From: Methylobacterium sp. WL1
GTDB lineage: Bacteria; Pseudomonadota; Alphaproteobacteria; Rhizobiales; Beijerinckiaceae
Reading direction: 5' to 3'
Assembly (NCBI RefSeq): GCF_008000895.1
Contig: NZ_CP042823.1
Coordinates: 1,863,001 to 1,927,000 of the forward strand
DNA: 64,000 nucleotides
Made by a program: the position numbers and the translations under genes. The stretch's first letter is position 1. Each line of letters starts with the position of its first letter. This document shows, in pieces, positions 1-9,209 of the stretch. The notes beneath the pieces are model-generated. The model did not search any database. It was given only the letters and a program-made list of their open reading frames with translations, and was not told the origin of the DNA.

Positions 1-522
1 GACCTGTTCCTGTCGCTGCCGCAGCTGCCGCTGCTGCTCTTGGTGATCTACTTGTTCCGCGACAGCCTGAAGGCCGTGTTCGGGGTCCAGGGCGGCGTCT
101 TTCTCATGATCGTCGCGGTGATCGGCGGCCTGCGCTGGATGCCGGTCGCCCGGCTGGTGCGGGCGCAGTTCCTCACGCTGCGCGAGAAGGAGTTCGTCGA
201 GGCGGCCCGCTCGCAGGGCGCCACCACCGGACACCTCGTCCGCCGCCACATCCTGCCCAACGCCCTGGGGCCGGTGATCGTGGCCGCCTCCATCGAGGTC
301 TCGGCGGCGATCATCGCGGAATCGACGCTCTCGTTCCTGGGCCTCGGCTTCCCCCCGGACATCCCGACCTGGGGCAGGCTGCTGTTCGACGCCAAGGACC
401 ATCTCGACGTCGCCCCGCACTGGGCGCTGTTCCCCGGCGGCGCGATCTTCCTGACCGTGCTGGCGATCAACTTCATCGGCGACGGCCTGCGCGACGCCCT
501 CGACCCGCGCCGGGTTTTCTAA
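1..522 (+). CDS. Peptide ABC transporter permease, DppC/OppC type (3' part)
   Basis: Only the C-terminal 173 residues are inside the window; the frame is open from base 1, so the start lies upstream. It would form the second inner-membrane channel subunit of a Dpp/Opp-type di- or oligopeptide importer. Hydrophobic membrane segments flank a clear EAA loop (EFVEAARSQGA, about nt 193-225), the contact site for the ATPase, and the family ending [12 protein letters not shown] is present. It is followed after 86 bases by a fused two-domain ATPase on the same strand, so the two belong to one operon. The substrate cannot be told from this fragment. Confidence 0.9.
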   Translation, partial: DLFLSLPQLPLLLLVIYLFRDSLKAVFGVQGGVFLMIVAVIGGLRWMPVARLVRAQFLTLREKEFVEAARSQGATTGHLVRRHILPNALGPVIVAASIEVSAAIIAESTLSFLGLGFPPDIPTWGRLLFDAKDHLDVAPHWALFPGGAIFLTVLAINFIGDGLRDALDPRRVF

Positions 523-608
523 CGGGCACCTCCGCCGTAGGGCTCCGCCCTGCACCCGCGAAAGGTCCCGGACCTTTTGAAACCAGGACTGGTCAAGGAG
601 CTGAGCCC

Positions 609-2458
609 GTGACGGATCCGATCCTCTCGGTGCGCGACCTCACCGCCGCCTTTCGTTCCGACGGGCAGTGGCGCGAGGTGGTGCATGGCGTCTCATTCGA
701 TATCGGCCCCCGGGAGACCGTGGCGCTGGTGGGCGAATCCGGCTCCGGCAAGAGTGTGAGCGCGATGTCGATCATGCGGCTGCTCGCCCGGGACGCCAGC
801 CGCGTCGGCGGCAGCGTGCGGTTCGAGGGCCGGGAACTGCTCACCGCCTCCGAGGCCGAGATGCGCCAGGTCCGGGGCGATGCCATCGCCATGATCTTCC
901 AGGAGCCGATGACCTCCCTGAACCCGGTCCTGACCGTCGGCTTCCAGATCGCCGAGGCGCTGATTCGGCACCGGGGCCTGTCGCGGGCTGGCGCCGAGGC
1001 CGAGGTGGTCCGGCTGCTCGACAAGGTCCGGATCCCGGGCGCCCGGTCGCGGATCCATCAATACCCGCACCTGTTCTCCGGCGGCATGCGCCAGCGGGTG
1101 ATGATCGCCATGGCGCTGGCCTGCCGGCCCAAGCTCCTGATCGCCGACGAGCCGACCACGGCGCTCGACGTGACGATCCAGGCCCAGATCCTCGACCTGA
1201 TCAAGAGCCTCCAGGACGAGGAGGGCATGTCGGTCCTGTTCATCACCCACGACATGGGCGTGGTCGCCGAGATCGCCGACCGCACGGTGGTGATGTATCG
1301 TGGCCGCGCCGTGGAGGCCGGCCCCACCGCCCGGATCTTTGCCGCGCCCGAGGATCCTTACACCCGGGCCTTGCTGGCGGCCGTGCCGCGGCTCGGCGCC
1401 ATGGCGGGGCGGGCCCGGCCGATGCGCTTCCCCGTGATCGACCGCGCCACCGGCGTCGCCGAGCCGACGCCCGAAACCCCCGACACCGTCAAGGCGGCCG
1501 AGCGCCCGATCCTGGAGGTGCGCGACCTGACCACCCGGTTCGAGATGCGCGGCGGCCTGTTCGGCCGGGTGACCGGGCGCGTCCACGCGGTCGAGCGGGT
1601 CTCGTTCAGCTTGGCGGCCGGCGAGACTCTGGCGCTGGTCGGGGAATCCGGCTGCGGCAAGTCCACCACCGGCCGTTCGATCCTGCGACTGGTCGAGCCG
1701 CTCTCCGGCTCGGTCCTGCTCGACGGCGAGGACGTCGCCGCCCTCGACCCCAAGGCCCTGCGCCTGCGGCGCCAGCGGATGCAGATGATCTTCCAGGACC
1801 CGTTCGCCAGTCTCGACCCGCGCATGAGCGTCGGCGCCGCGGTGGCCGAGCCCCTGCTGATCAACCGCCTAGCCACGGGTCGCGAGGCGCGCGCGCGGGC
1901 GGAAGCGCTGCTGACCCGGGTCGGGCTGCCGGCCGAGGCCGCGGGCGCTTCCCGCACGAGTTCTCCGGCGGCCAGCGCCAGCGGATCTGCATCGCCCGGG
2001 CGCTGGCCTTGCGCCCCCGCCTGATCGTGGCCGACGAGGCGGTCTCGGCGCTCGACGTCTCGGTGAAGGCACAGGTGGTCAACCTGATGCTCGACCTGCA
2101 GGCCGAGATGGGGCTCGCCTATCTCTTCATCTCCCACGACATGGCAGTGGTCGAGCGGGTGAGTCACCGGGTCGCCGTGATGTATCTCGGCGAGATCGTG
2201 GAGATCGGCCCCCGCGCGGCCGTGTTCGGCGACCCCCAGCACCCTTATACGAAGAAGCTGCTGGCCGCCGTCCCGGTCCCCGACCCTGCCCGCCGCCGGG
2301 ACCGTCACGCGCTGCCGGACGACGAGATCCGCAGCCCGATCCGGGCACCGGACTACGCGCCGCCTGAGCGGCTGTACCGTGAGGTCTCCCCAGGCCACGT
2401 GGTGCAGGATTGGGGCGCCGACTGGGAGGGCGCCACGACGCGCATGGCAGCGGCGTGA
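609..2458 (+). pseudogene. Fused DppD-DppF peptide ABC transporter ATPase, frameshifted
   Basis: Two tandem ATP-binding domains that would drive the preceding permease. GTG start at 609 has AAGGAG at 595-600. Domain 1 is complete: Walker A GESGSGKS near residue 41, signature FSGGMRQR near 156, Walker [13 protein letters not shown]. Domain 2 has Walker A GESGCGKS near residue 345, then the frame is lost near 1945-1948 and the original frame stops at 2024. The rest of domain 2 ([23 protein letters not shown], the Asp/His loops and the oligopeptide-type C-terminus ending at 2458) reads in another frame. Restoring one base, for example GGCGC to GGCCGC, gives one protein of 616 aa, matching the 633 aa homologue at 11131-13032. 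Either a real inactivating deletion or a sequencing/assembly error. Confidence 0.88.
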
Positions 2459-2473
2459 CGGGCGACTGCGGAG

Positions 2474-2725
2474 TCATCGCCAGCGGAGCACCTGCTTGAT
2501 CCGGCTGTCAGCGTGCGGATCGGCGTAGTGCAGCAGCACGATGGCGCGGATCGCGTCGGCATCACACGCTTCGTCGGTGTGCGGCGAGCGGGAGCCCCAG
2601 GAGAAGTGAAGGCTCCCGGGCTTGAGCTTGAGGCGGATTGTGCGCCGGCCCCCACGACGATACGCCGCGTTCGGTAGAGCCTGGGCTAGCTGGTTGTCGG
2701 GACCCTGACCCAGCAAACTGATCCA
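2474..2725 (-). CDS. Hypothetical small protein
   Basis: A short reading frame of about 80 residues, basic in its N-terminal half and ending IKQVLRWR. I do not recognise it. The possible starts are weak (TTG at 2716 or GTG at 2725) and no convincing ribosome binding site is seen. It is convergent with the frameshifted ATPase gene and lies next to an IS remnant, so it could be a chance frame or a truncated gene. Confidence 0.28.
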   Translation of the reverse strand, partial: WISLLGQGPDNQLAQALPNAAYRRGGRRTIRLKLKPGSLHFSWGSRSPHTDEACDADAIRAIVLLHYADPHADSRIKQVLRWR

Positions 2726-2746
2726 CGGCTGAGCGCGAGTTTTTCG

Positions 2747-2775
2747 GGCATCCCGAACCCCGGACGGGGGATGCC
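2747..2775. repeat. 8-bp inverted repeat before IS remnant
   Basis: GGCATCCC (2747-2754) and GGGATGCC (2768-2775) form a perfect inverted repeat ending directly before the ATG at 2776 of the degraded IS orfA. It could be the left-end or leader hairpin of that element; with only one copy this cannot be settled. Confidence 0.4.
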
Positions 2776-3536
2776 ATGCCCCGCAAGCGCTTCACGAACG
2801 AACGGGGCGCCTTTGCCCTGCGGCAGGCGCAGAACGGTGCGACGGTGGACGAGGTCTGCCGGAAGGGGGGTGGTCCGAGCCTACGTTCCACCAGTGAAAG
2901 AAACAGTTCGTCGGCATGGGTTGCCGGAGATCCGGCGGCTCAAGAAGCTGGAAGAGGAGAACGGCAAGCTCAAGAGGTTGGTGGCCGACCTGACGCTGGA
3001 CCGCTCGATGTTGCAGGATGTCCTGACGCGACAGCGGTAAGGCCCTGCGCTCGCCGTGAAGTCGCCGGTCACCTGCAAGGTGGCCCGAGGCTCGAGCCGA
3101 GCGTCGGGCCTGCCAGGCCACCGGCGTCGGTCGCCTGTCGTCTGTCGCAGCGCTACAGGAAGCGATCCGACCCTCAGGTCGCGCTGCGGATGCGGCTGAA
3201 GGAGTTGGCCGTAGCGCACGTGCTCTATGCCTACCGGCGGCTGCACACCCCAATTCTGCCGGCCACATGCTTGACCGGTGGACCTACTTCAACAGGGTCG
3301 AGTTCGACTTCTCCCGACCAGGCAGACCGACCGACAACGCCGACATCGCGTCGGTCAACGGCCGTCTACCGGCGGAGTGCCTGAACGTCTCGTTGTTCCT
3401 GTCGTTGGCGGATGCTCGCGAGCGCGTCGAGGAATGGAGGTACCACGACACCGAAGATCGACCCCACACAGCCCCGGATGGCTTTACGCCCCGAGCTTTC
3501 GCCAACAAAGCCGTCACCGCCCGAGAGCTCCCATAG
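2776..3536 (+). mobile_element. Degenerate IS3-family (IS407-like) element
   Basis: A decayed insertion sequence. The start resembles IS3-family OrfA (MPRKRFTNERGAFALRQAQ, then VDEVCRKGG); a frameshift near 2870 moves the rest to another frame (RRLKKLEEENGKLKRLVADL, LDRSMLQDVL), the leucine-zipper part of OrfA. OrfB remains only as pieces: an N-terminal piece with LRMRLKELAVAH and AYRRLHT (about 3180-3245), then, after loss of most of the DDE core, the C-terminal part with LDRWTYFNRVEFDFSRPG, ECLNVSLFLSLADARE and RPHTAPDGFTP (3270-3536). The first two catalytic aspartates are gone, so it cannot transpose. It differs in sequence from the two intact IS3 copies elsewhere in the window. Confidence 0.85.
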
Positions 3537-3646
3537 GTCGTGAACCACAAACGGGGTCAACTCCAGATCGGCGATGCAGTAACGTTCATGTTGGATCACC
3601 CCGTTGGAAGCGATCGGGTACGTGAATTAGGCTGGTGCCGTTCCAG

Positions 3647-4405
3647 CTAGGAAACGCTTACGAAGAAAGTGGCGTAGCCGTCCGCGTGGACACGATCCAG
3701 ATGCGCTCGATAGGCTGCGTAAGTCGCCTCATGCGGAGCGATGCGGCCGTAACGGAGTTCAGCCGCAACGCGCTCCGGCAGCAGGGCGAGCGGGGCAGCA
3801 GCGGGCGTGAGCTGCATGCCGCGGCCCGCGTGCAGCGTGGTGAGAATCCCGTACATCTCGCCTCGAATATTGGGACGGCCTAGCACCGCGAGACGATGCT
3901 GCCCGTGCCAGTTGGTCGTTAAGTATACCATGCCTGATTGGCTGGGAACGGCGACACTGCCGGACTGTGCGAACGGCGCATCGATCCGCTCGGCCTCACG
4001 GAATACCAAGCGCGCGCTGTCCGTGTCCCAGGCAATCTCGGTTCGGTAGGCGAAAATCACTCCCGCCGTCTCGAACGAGGGGCGTAGGGTGAGGTAACAG
4101 CCCTCCAGCCAAGACACACCCTGACGCGCGTAGGCCCCGAGTTCGTCGGGGGCGTGACGGGGCAGTTCCGGAACCGGTGTCTGCCCCGCCGGCTGCCGCA
4201 GGGATTGGCCCAACGCCTCCTCCAGCCGGATCGTGGTTGCCAGGGTGAACGGCCGGCGGCCGGCGAGCGCTTTCTCCAGGGTCGAGATGCTGATCCGGGC
4301 CTCATCGGCCAGCGTCTGCCGAGAAATGCGTCGGCGGGCCAGCGCCTCGCGCACATTCTGGGCGATGGCGCGGCTCTGCGCTGCGGACAGTTCAACTTCG
4401 TTCAC
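3647..4405 (-). CDS. XRE-family helix-turn-helix transcriptional regulator
   Basis: DNA-binding protein of 252 aa from the GTG at 4405. Residues about 10-65 form an XRE/Cro-type helix-turn-helix (AIAQNVREALARRRISRQTL, then ISISTLEKALAGRRPF). The C-terminal 170 residues form a domain I do not recognise by name that looks like a ligand-sensing part (TEIAWDTDSARLVFREAERI, YLTTNWHGQHRLAVLGRP). An ATG in the same frame at 4498 overlaps the stop of the sortase gene (TGATG) and would add 31 residues unlike any HTH leader; I prefer the GTG but coupled translation is possible. It lies downstream of the sortase pair on the same strand and may or may not regulate it. Confidence 0.72.
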   Translation of the reverse strand: MNEVELSAAQSRAIAQNVREALARRRISRQTLADEARISISTLEKALAGRRPFTLATTIRLEEALGQSLRQPAGQTPVPELPRHAPDELGAYARQGVSWLEGCYLTLRPSFETAGVIFAYRTEIAWDTDSARLVFREAERIDAPFAQSGSVAVPSQSGMVYLTTNWHGQHRLAVLGRPNIRGEMYGILTTLHAGRGMQLTPAAAPLALLPERVAAELRYGRIAPHEATYAAYRAHLDRVHADGYATFFVSVS

Positions 4406-4497
4406 GGACAAGGCTCGCGCAGGCTCGATCCGTACAGATCCGCATGAAACCGCACATTTGCGCAAGCGCGGCCAAGCTGGCCAGCCACGCCGACCCA

Positions 4498-5091
4498 TCA
4501 GGAACGCCCTGCCTCCGACGCCAACTCGGTCTCGACGATCAGCCGCAGCGGACCGGCCTGCAGAGCCTCCAGGGGCCAGCAGGTGACGAGGTCGAGATGC
4601 CGTCCCGGGGCGTGTGGGTCGATGCCCGAGGCGTCCCAGCGCGCAACCCGCGTGCCGGTGACGCGGAAGCGCAAGGTTCGGCCGTCCCGGCCCGTCACCG
4701 TGACCGAATCGCCGGGGCCGATCTGCCCCAGTCCCGCGAACTGCGTGTCGCGGTGCGCGGCGAAGACCGCAGTACCGGGTTCGCCGGCCTCCGGGGTGCC
4801 GTCCAGATGGCCGGGGCCGAAGGCCAGGGCCTGCCCGCTCCCGCCCCGCAGGACCACGAAGCTGCGGCCCGCGACGGTGAGCCGGGCGATCGGCTCGGTG
4901 TCGGCCCAGGGCCATGGCTTGGCGGGCTGCCGCCCGGCCAGGCTGCGGACGAAGGCACGCTCCAGCAGCACCTGCGCCAGAATGGCCTTGACGGGTATCC
5001 AGGCGGCCTGCGCTGTCAGCGCGAGGCCCGCAAGGGTGAGGAGGGTCGCGAGGGCTCTCCCCCGCCCGGGTCCGAGATGACGGCGCATCAT
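4498..5091 (-). CDS. Class GN-type (proteobacterial) sortase
   Basis: Membrane-anchored cysteine transpeptidase of 197 aa. After an N-terminal membrane segment (LATLLTLAGLALTAQAAWIP, about residues 14-33) the sortase fold shows the catalytic His in VFAAHRDTQF, the catalytic Cys in LVTCWPLEA and the downstream Arg in GPLRLIVETE. This matches the sortases of Gram-negative bacteria (class GN). Its ATG overlaps the stop of the preceding gene (ATGA at 5088-5091), and that gene ends in an LPQTG sorting signal, so enzyme and substrate are translationally coupled. By family precedent it cleaves between Thr and Gly and transfers the protein to an unknown acceptor, since the usual Gram-positive wall target is absent. 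Confidence 0.9.
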   Translation of the reverse strand: MMRRHLGPGRGRALATLLTLAGLALTAQAAWIPVKAILAQVLLERAFVRSLAGRQPAKPWPWADTEPIARLTVAGRSFVVLRGGSGQALAFGPGHLDGTPEAGEPGTAVFAAHRDTQFAGLGQIGPGDSVTVTGRDGRTLRFRVTGTRVARWDASGIDPHAPGRHLDLVTCWPLEALQAGPLRLIVETELASEAGRS

Positions 5092-7262
5092 ATTTCCCCG
5101 GTCCGCCGGCCGCCGGACCGATGACCGGCGCCCAGCAGGAGGCCCAGAAGAGCGAGGAGAAGGCCCAGGCTAAGCTCCGCCAGGATACCGGCCCCCGTCT
5201 GCGGCAAGTCAACGGCCGCGCCATCGGCACTGATCGGCACGATTCGGGCCGCCTTTTCGTCGGCTGGCGCGTCGTCGGGCCGGTCCGTGCCGAACACACT
5301 GGCGAAGTCCCAGCCCGCCGGCAGGTTCAGCGGCAGGTCGGCGGCGACGAGGGGCGTGCCCGGCGCCCGGCGCGGGGTGGCGTCGATGGCTACGAGAGCA
5401 GTCAGCCGCGTCGTCAGGCCGTGCTCCAGGGCGAGGGCCAGGATGGTGGCGTCGGCCGCGTCCGCGCCGAGTCGCCCGGTCAGGCGCGTTGTCTCGGTCT
5501 CGCCGATCCGGGAGCGCGCCCAAACCTTGGAGATGCCGGCGCCCGCGTCCGCCTCGGCGAGCGGCAGCGTCCGGCTCCAGGTCCGGCCGCCCACCCGGCC
5601 CGCGACGGTCACGGTCCCCTCGGCAGTCCTCGGCAGCCGCGCGGCGAAGACCAGAGGCTCGCCGCGGTACAGGTCGGGCAGCGCACCCGGCGTGACCTCG
5701 ACGCCCGGAACCGAGAAGGTCGCGGTCAGGTCGGTGACGGCGGGAGATTCAAGCTTCTCGTAGAGTGCGCGGGTCCGTTCGCCGACCTGCGCGAGGTCGC
5801 GGATCTCGGTAAAGCTGCCGCGTCCGATCCCGGCGGCGTGGCGCATCAGGTGGCCGTTGGGCGCCGAGCCGATGCCGACCATGAACAGGCGCGAGCGCCC
5901 AAGATTCGCGTGGATCGCCGCGAAGATCTGCTCCTCGTCACCGACGGCTCCGTCGGTGAGGAACACGACTTGGCGCACGCGCCCGTCCTCCGCATGGGGA
6001 TCGGCCAGGGCGGCCTTGAGTGGCGCCAGCATCTCGGTGCCGCCGCGAGCCTCCAAGGCGGCGACGAAGCGTTCGGCCCCTGCCAGGGCATCCGGCGTCG
6101 CCGGCACGGGTACGGGATGCAGCGCGTCCCAGGTGTCGTCGAAGCGGATGACGTTGAAGCGGTCCTGCGAGGTCAGGCGCCCGAGGCCGGCCAGCAGCCC
6201 GGCCTTAGCCTGCCGCATCGAGGCGCCGGACATCGAGCCGGAATTGTCGATGACGAATATGACGTCGCGCGCCGGCCGGGAGGCCGTGTCGGCCTCGATC
6301 GCGGGCGGGTTCACGGCGGCCAGCAGGTAAGTCCGGCCGGCGACGGTCTCGCGGAACAGGCCGAGGCCGGGCATCCGGCCCGGGACCGGCGCCCAGGTCA
6401 GCTCGAGGTCACGGTCGGCCGGCGCGACGCCGTTGGCCAGGGTGATGGTCCGGGCCTCCGGGCTGGTCTCTGTCACGCTGATCGCGTGGGTCGCGCTGCG
6501 AACGGCTCCGACGGCGAAACCCGCCCGAAGCCGAACCGTGACGGCGACGGGGTTGGTCGATCGGGAGATCGACGGGTCGAGCACCGGCGGGCTGATCCGG
6601 GCGCGATCCGGAACCGGGTCGCGGGCCGCCTCGACCACGCCGTCGAGGGAGACTGCCGCCACCGAGGCAGGGGTGGGATTGTAGCGGGGCGCGACCACCA
6701 GGGGCAGGCGCAGCATCCGCGTCTCGCCGGAGACGGGGATCGTCTGCTGATAGGTGATCTGGACAAGCACCGTCTCGCCGGGGCCGATATTGGCGACCGC
6801 GTTGGTGAAGATGTTGGGCCGCTCCTGCGTGGTCAGGGCTGCCGACTGCCCCGCCGCCCGCGCGGCCTCGTAGGCGCGCTTGGCCGCCGCCCGCTCGCGA
6901 ATGTCGGCGACGATCACGCGGGAGCCGACGACGAGCTTCATGCCATCCACGGCGGCGTCCTCCGGCAGGGGATACACGTAGGTGCCCTCGACCCAGTTCG
7001 TACTCGTGTTGCGGAAGGCTTGGGTGACGACGGTCCGGGCGGTCGGGCCGCTGACATCGACGCCGATGTCGGTCGCGAGCTGGACGGCCTCGACCTGCGC
7101 GGTGCCGGCCGACCCGCGCAGCGTCAGGCCGCCCCGGCGCGGTCCGGGCGCCGCCTGAGCCGAGGCGAGCATGACGAGGAGCGCCAGCAGCGCGAGGAAG
7201 AGCGGCGACAGCGTGGCGATGTGCCTGGGCTCGGCTGCGGATCGTGGAGTGAAGAACGGCAT
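5088..7262 (-). CDS. VIT/VWA-domain surface protein with LPQTG sorting signal (sortase substrate)
   Basis: Exported protein of 724 aa. The ATG at 7262 follows AGGAGA (7271-7276 on the opposite strand). Residues 1-38 form a signal peptide ending in SAQAA. A VIT domain (about 50-190; YVYPLPEDAAVDGM, RERAAAKRAYEAA) precedes a von Willebrand A domain whose metal site DNSGSMSG is near residue 340. The C-terminus carries LPQTGAG, a hydrophobic stretch (LAELSLGLLLALLGLLLGAG) and a basic tail (GRRTGEI), the three-part sorting signal. This is the architecture of the partner protein of class GN sortases. VIT-VWA proteins bind metal and protein ligands; the role here is unknown. A much longer upstream frame to 7730 has no signal peptide at its start and was not used. 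Confidence 0.9.
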   Translation of the reverse strand: MPFFTPRSAAEPRHIATLSPLFLALLALLVMLASAQAAPGPRRGGLTLRGSAGTAQVEAVQLATDIGVDVSGPTARTVVTQAFRNTSTNWVEGTYVYPLPEDAAVDGMKLVVGSRVIVADIRERAAAKRAYEAARAAGQSAALTTQERPNIFTNAVANIGPGETVLVQITYQQTIPVSGETRMLRLPLVVAPRYNPTPASVAAVSLDGVVEAARDPVPDRARISPPVLDPSISRSTNPVAVTVRLRAGFAVGAVRSATHAISVTETSPEARTITLANGVAPADRDLELTWAPVPGRMPGLGLFRETVAGRTYLLAAVNPPAIEADTASRPARDVIFVIDNSGSMSGASMRQAKAGLLAGLGRLTSQDRFNVIRFDDTWDALHPVPVPATPDALAGAERFVAALEARGGTEMLAPLKAALADPHAEDGRVRQVVFLTDGAVGDEEQIFAAIHANLGRSRLFMVGIGSAPNGHLMRHAAGIGRGSFTEIRDLAQVGERTRALYEKLESPAVTDLTATFSVPGVEVTPGALPDLYRGEPLVFAARLPRTAEGTVTVAGRVGGRTWSRTLPLAEADAGAGISKVWARSRIGETETTRLTGRLGADAADATILALALEHGLTTRLTALVAIDATPRRAPGTPLVAADLPLNLPAGWDFASVFGTDRPDDAPADEKAARIVPISADGAAVDLPQTGAGILAELSLGLLLALLGLLLGAGHRSGGRRTGEI

Positions 7263-7959
7263 CGGGGAAGTCTCCTGCGCCGGCTGATCGAGGCCGGCTC
7301 GCCGCTGAAGCTCCCGCGCCCGCCCCTCTGCCACCACCAGAAACTTCGCTCTTTTCCGGGCTGGAGCCGCACCCGCTCGCCGCGACCGGACGGATCTGTG
7401 CGGGGCCGGTGCGGCTCTGTCCGCCCCGCGGTGCCGGCTGCCGACCAGACGCTGCGCGGCGCCAACATCACGGTCTCCTGGCCGAATGCCGGCCGTGCTC
7501 ATCTTCTCCGGGCGGTACGGCCATTCCCGCGAAGGCGTTCTGTGGCACTTCGCGGCCCCGCCAAGTGGTTGAACCCCGGGAGGTCGAAGGGACCCGAGTC
7601 GGCTGACGAACGGGCTACGCGGCGACCGAAGCGCTGTAGCTCGCCGTAGCTGCAGCAGCCGCTCTCCTGCCAGGTTTTCTGTGTCCCGACCCGACTCGTT
7701 GCAGAAAGCCCGAAGGCCCGCTCCAGGCACTTGATGAGAGCCGCGATCGAAACGGGTGGATGTCCACTGGTCCTCCTTCGGGCGGTGGTGCCTGAAAGAG
7801 GACGTCGCGGCCCTCCCCTCACGACATGCAGCAGCCCCTCATGGAAGCTTCGCCGACTGGCCGCTACTTGCCCAAAAAGCTTCTGGTGTCCGAGCGGCCG
7901 ACGCATGTGATAAAGTCGGGATCGAGCCGGCGACCAATCGGCGTCGCAACCGGCCTCGT
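7263..7959. other. Intergenic region between sortase operon and rnhA
   Basis: About 700 bases without a gene I can support. Frames on both strands exist (for example minus 7499-7906) but read as Arg/Ser-rich shadow sequence. It must hold the promoter of the sortase operon (leftward, near 7263-7400). No RNA gene, repeat or clear terminator seen. Confidence 0.5.
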
Positions 7960-8625
7960 CTACTTTGCTCGGCTCGATCGCAGGCGGGCGACCTCGCTCG
8001 GTCCGATTTCGAGGTAGAACCGGATCGCATCGTCGATCAGAGCGTCGGGCGTAACACCCGCCGCCTTCGCGGCCTGAGCGACCTGGAGGCCGAGCGCCAG
8101 ATCGACGCGCAGGGCGGCGCCTTGGCTCGGCGACGCTGGTGCGGCCGCAGGGGCAGGTATGGGCGCAGCACTGTTCCGCGACTCGAGCTTGCCGAGCTTC
8201 GCTTCGCGACGGCCCCGGTGGACGAGAGCGTCTGCGCGCTCATTAAGACGGTCGCCGGCATGCCCCCGGACCCAGGTCCATTTCACGTCGCGCGCCGCGT
8301 TCAGTTCGTCGAGGCGCTTCATGAGGTCGACGTTCTTCACGTCACCCGTCGTCGTGCGCCAGCCCTTCGCCTTCCAACCGCGCATCCACTCGGTCACCGA
8401 TTTGACGACGTACTGGCTGTCGCACCGCATCTCGATCGCGGCCCCGGCCGGGAAATGCTCAAGACCCTTGATCGCCGCCGTCAGCTCCATGCGGTTGTTG
8501 GTCGTTGTGCCGGGCTCTCCGCCGCACAGCTCGACCGTGCCGTCCGGAGCGGCGACGACGACCCCCCAACCGCCTGGCCCGGGGTTAGGGTCGCAACCGC
8601 CATCGGCATAAACGATCGTTCGCAT
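7960..8625 (-). CDS. rnhA: Ribonuclease HI with C-terminal extension
   Basis: Endonuclease that cuts the RNA strand of RNA-DNA hybrids. The N-terminal 140 residues are a complete RNase HI domain with the metal-binding set D8 (YADGG), E47 (RMELTAA), D69 (CDSQYV) and D132 (ERADALV), plus His122 (RGHAGD). The usual length is about 150 aa; this protein has 221. The extra tail begins with an Ala/Pro-rich linker (about 155-170) and continues into a helical segment (VTPDALIDDAIRFYLEIG) resembling a small ribbon-helix-helix-type region, a likeness I consider tentative. It is divergent from the RpiR operon. Confidence 0.92.
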   Translation of the reverse strand: MRTIVYADGGCDPNPGPGGWGVVVAAPDGTVELCGGEPGTTTNNRMELTAAIKGLEHFPAGAAIEMRCDSQYVVKSVTEWMRGWKAKGWRTTTGDVKNVDLMKRLDELNAARDVKWTWVRGHAGDRLNERADALVHRGRREAKLGKLESRNSAAPIPAPAAAPASPSQGAALRVDLALGLQVAQAAKAAGVTPDALIDDAIRFYLEIGPSEVARLRSSRAK

Positions 8626-9209
8626 CGTAGCATCAGTCCTTCCGTATTGGGTGGTCGATCGCAGACTACCATCGCTTCGAGGCGCGCCGATGGCTGTCCA
8701 ATCGCAGCGTTGTTCATTGCCGCGATACGGTTGAAGCGAAATTCATAGCAGTGGATGTCAGGGTATGAGTTGGGGCAGCGCCCATGCCGGATACTGATAT
8801 TATAAAATAGCACAACGTTTATTCGTCTATATCTTATCGTTCAATCGCTAAATAAGCATTATGATGAGTTTCGGATATTTTTGTCGACTGATGTTTGGGG
8901 GTAGACCAAGATTTTAGCTGAAAAATTTCTTTTCTGTCAATATTTAAGAACCCAGTGTCTGATCCGTGCGAGCCGATACCCCCAGATTGCGATGATTGAC
9001 CGATCGATTGTCACCTGAACGCAGCCCACCGGCATCCGGTTGGCACTTGGAAAGTCATGTCTTCAAGTGTCAGGCGCGTTCGCCCTGCCCTCGACAGCGC
9101 GAAGATTTGTGCATCCGGCGCACTCAAAAGCGGCAGACGGCCGCTTGCGTATGATCGGAAAATTTCTCAAAAACGCAACGGAAGAGAATTTTTGATCGGT
9201 TGAGACGCC
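8626..9209. promoter_or_regulatory. Divergent intergenic region with AT-rich patch
   Basis: About 580 bases between divergent rnhA and the rpiR operon. Bases about 8785-8960 are strongly AT-rich against a GC-rich genome (for example TATTATAAAATA near 8797) and contain no supported gene. Both promoters are expected here. The end of the region, AAAATTTCTCAAAA near 9160-9174, lies close before the GTG of the regulator at 9210. Confidence 0.5.

Noticed and set aside
1940..1960. Programmed frameshift in the ABC ATPase gene
   Set aside because: No slippery heptamer or following structure, and the homologue at 11131 is unbroken; a deletion or read error is simpler.
668..2458. Single 596-codon frame across the ABC ATPase
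   Set aside because: Only its last third is the true protein; the first part is an out-of-frame reading of domain 1.
5121..7649. Long plus-strand frame of 842 codons
   Set aside because: It lies opposite the VIT/VWA gene, is Arg/Gly/Asp-rich and shows no domain; a shadow of high-GC coding DNA.
7499..7906. Minus-strand frame of 135 codons upstream of the sortase operon
   Set aside because: Arg/Ser-rich, no ribosome binding site, no recognisable domain.
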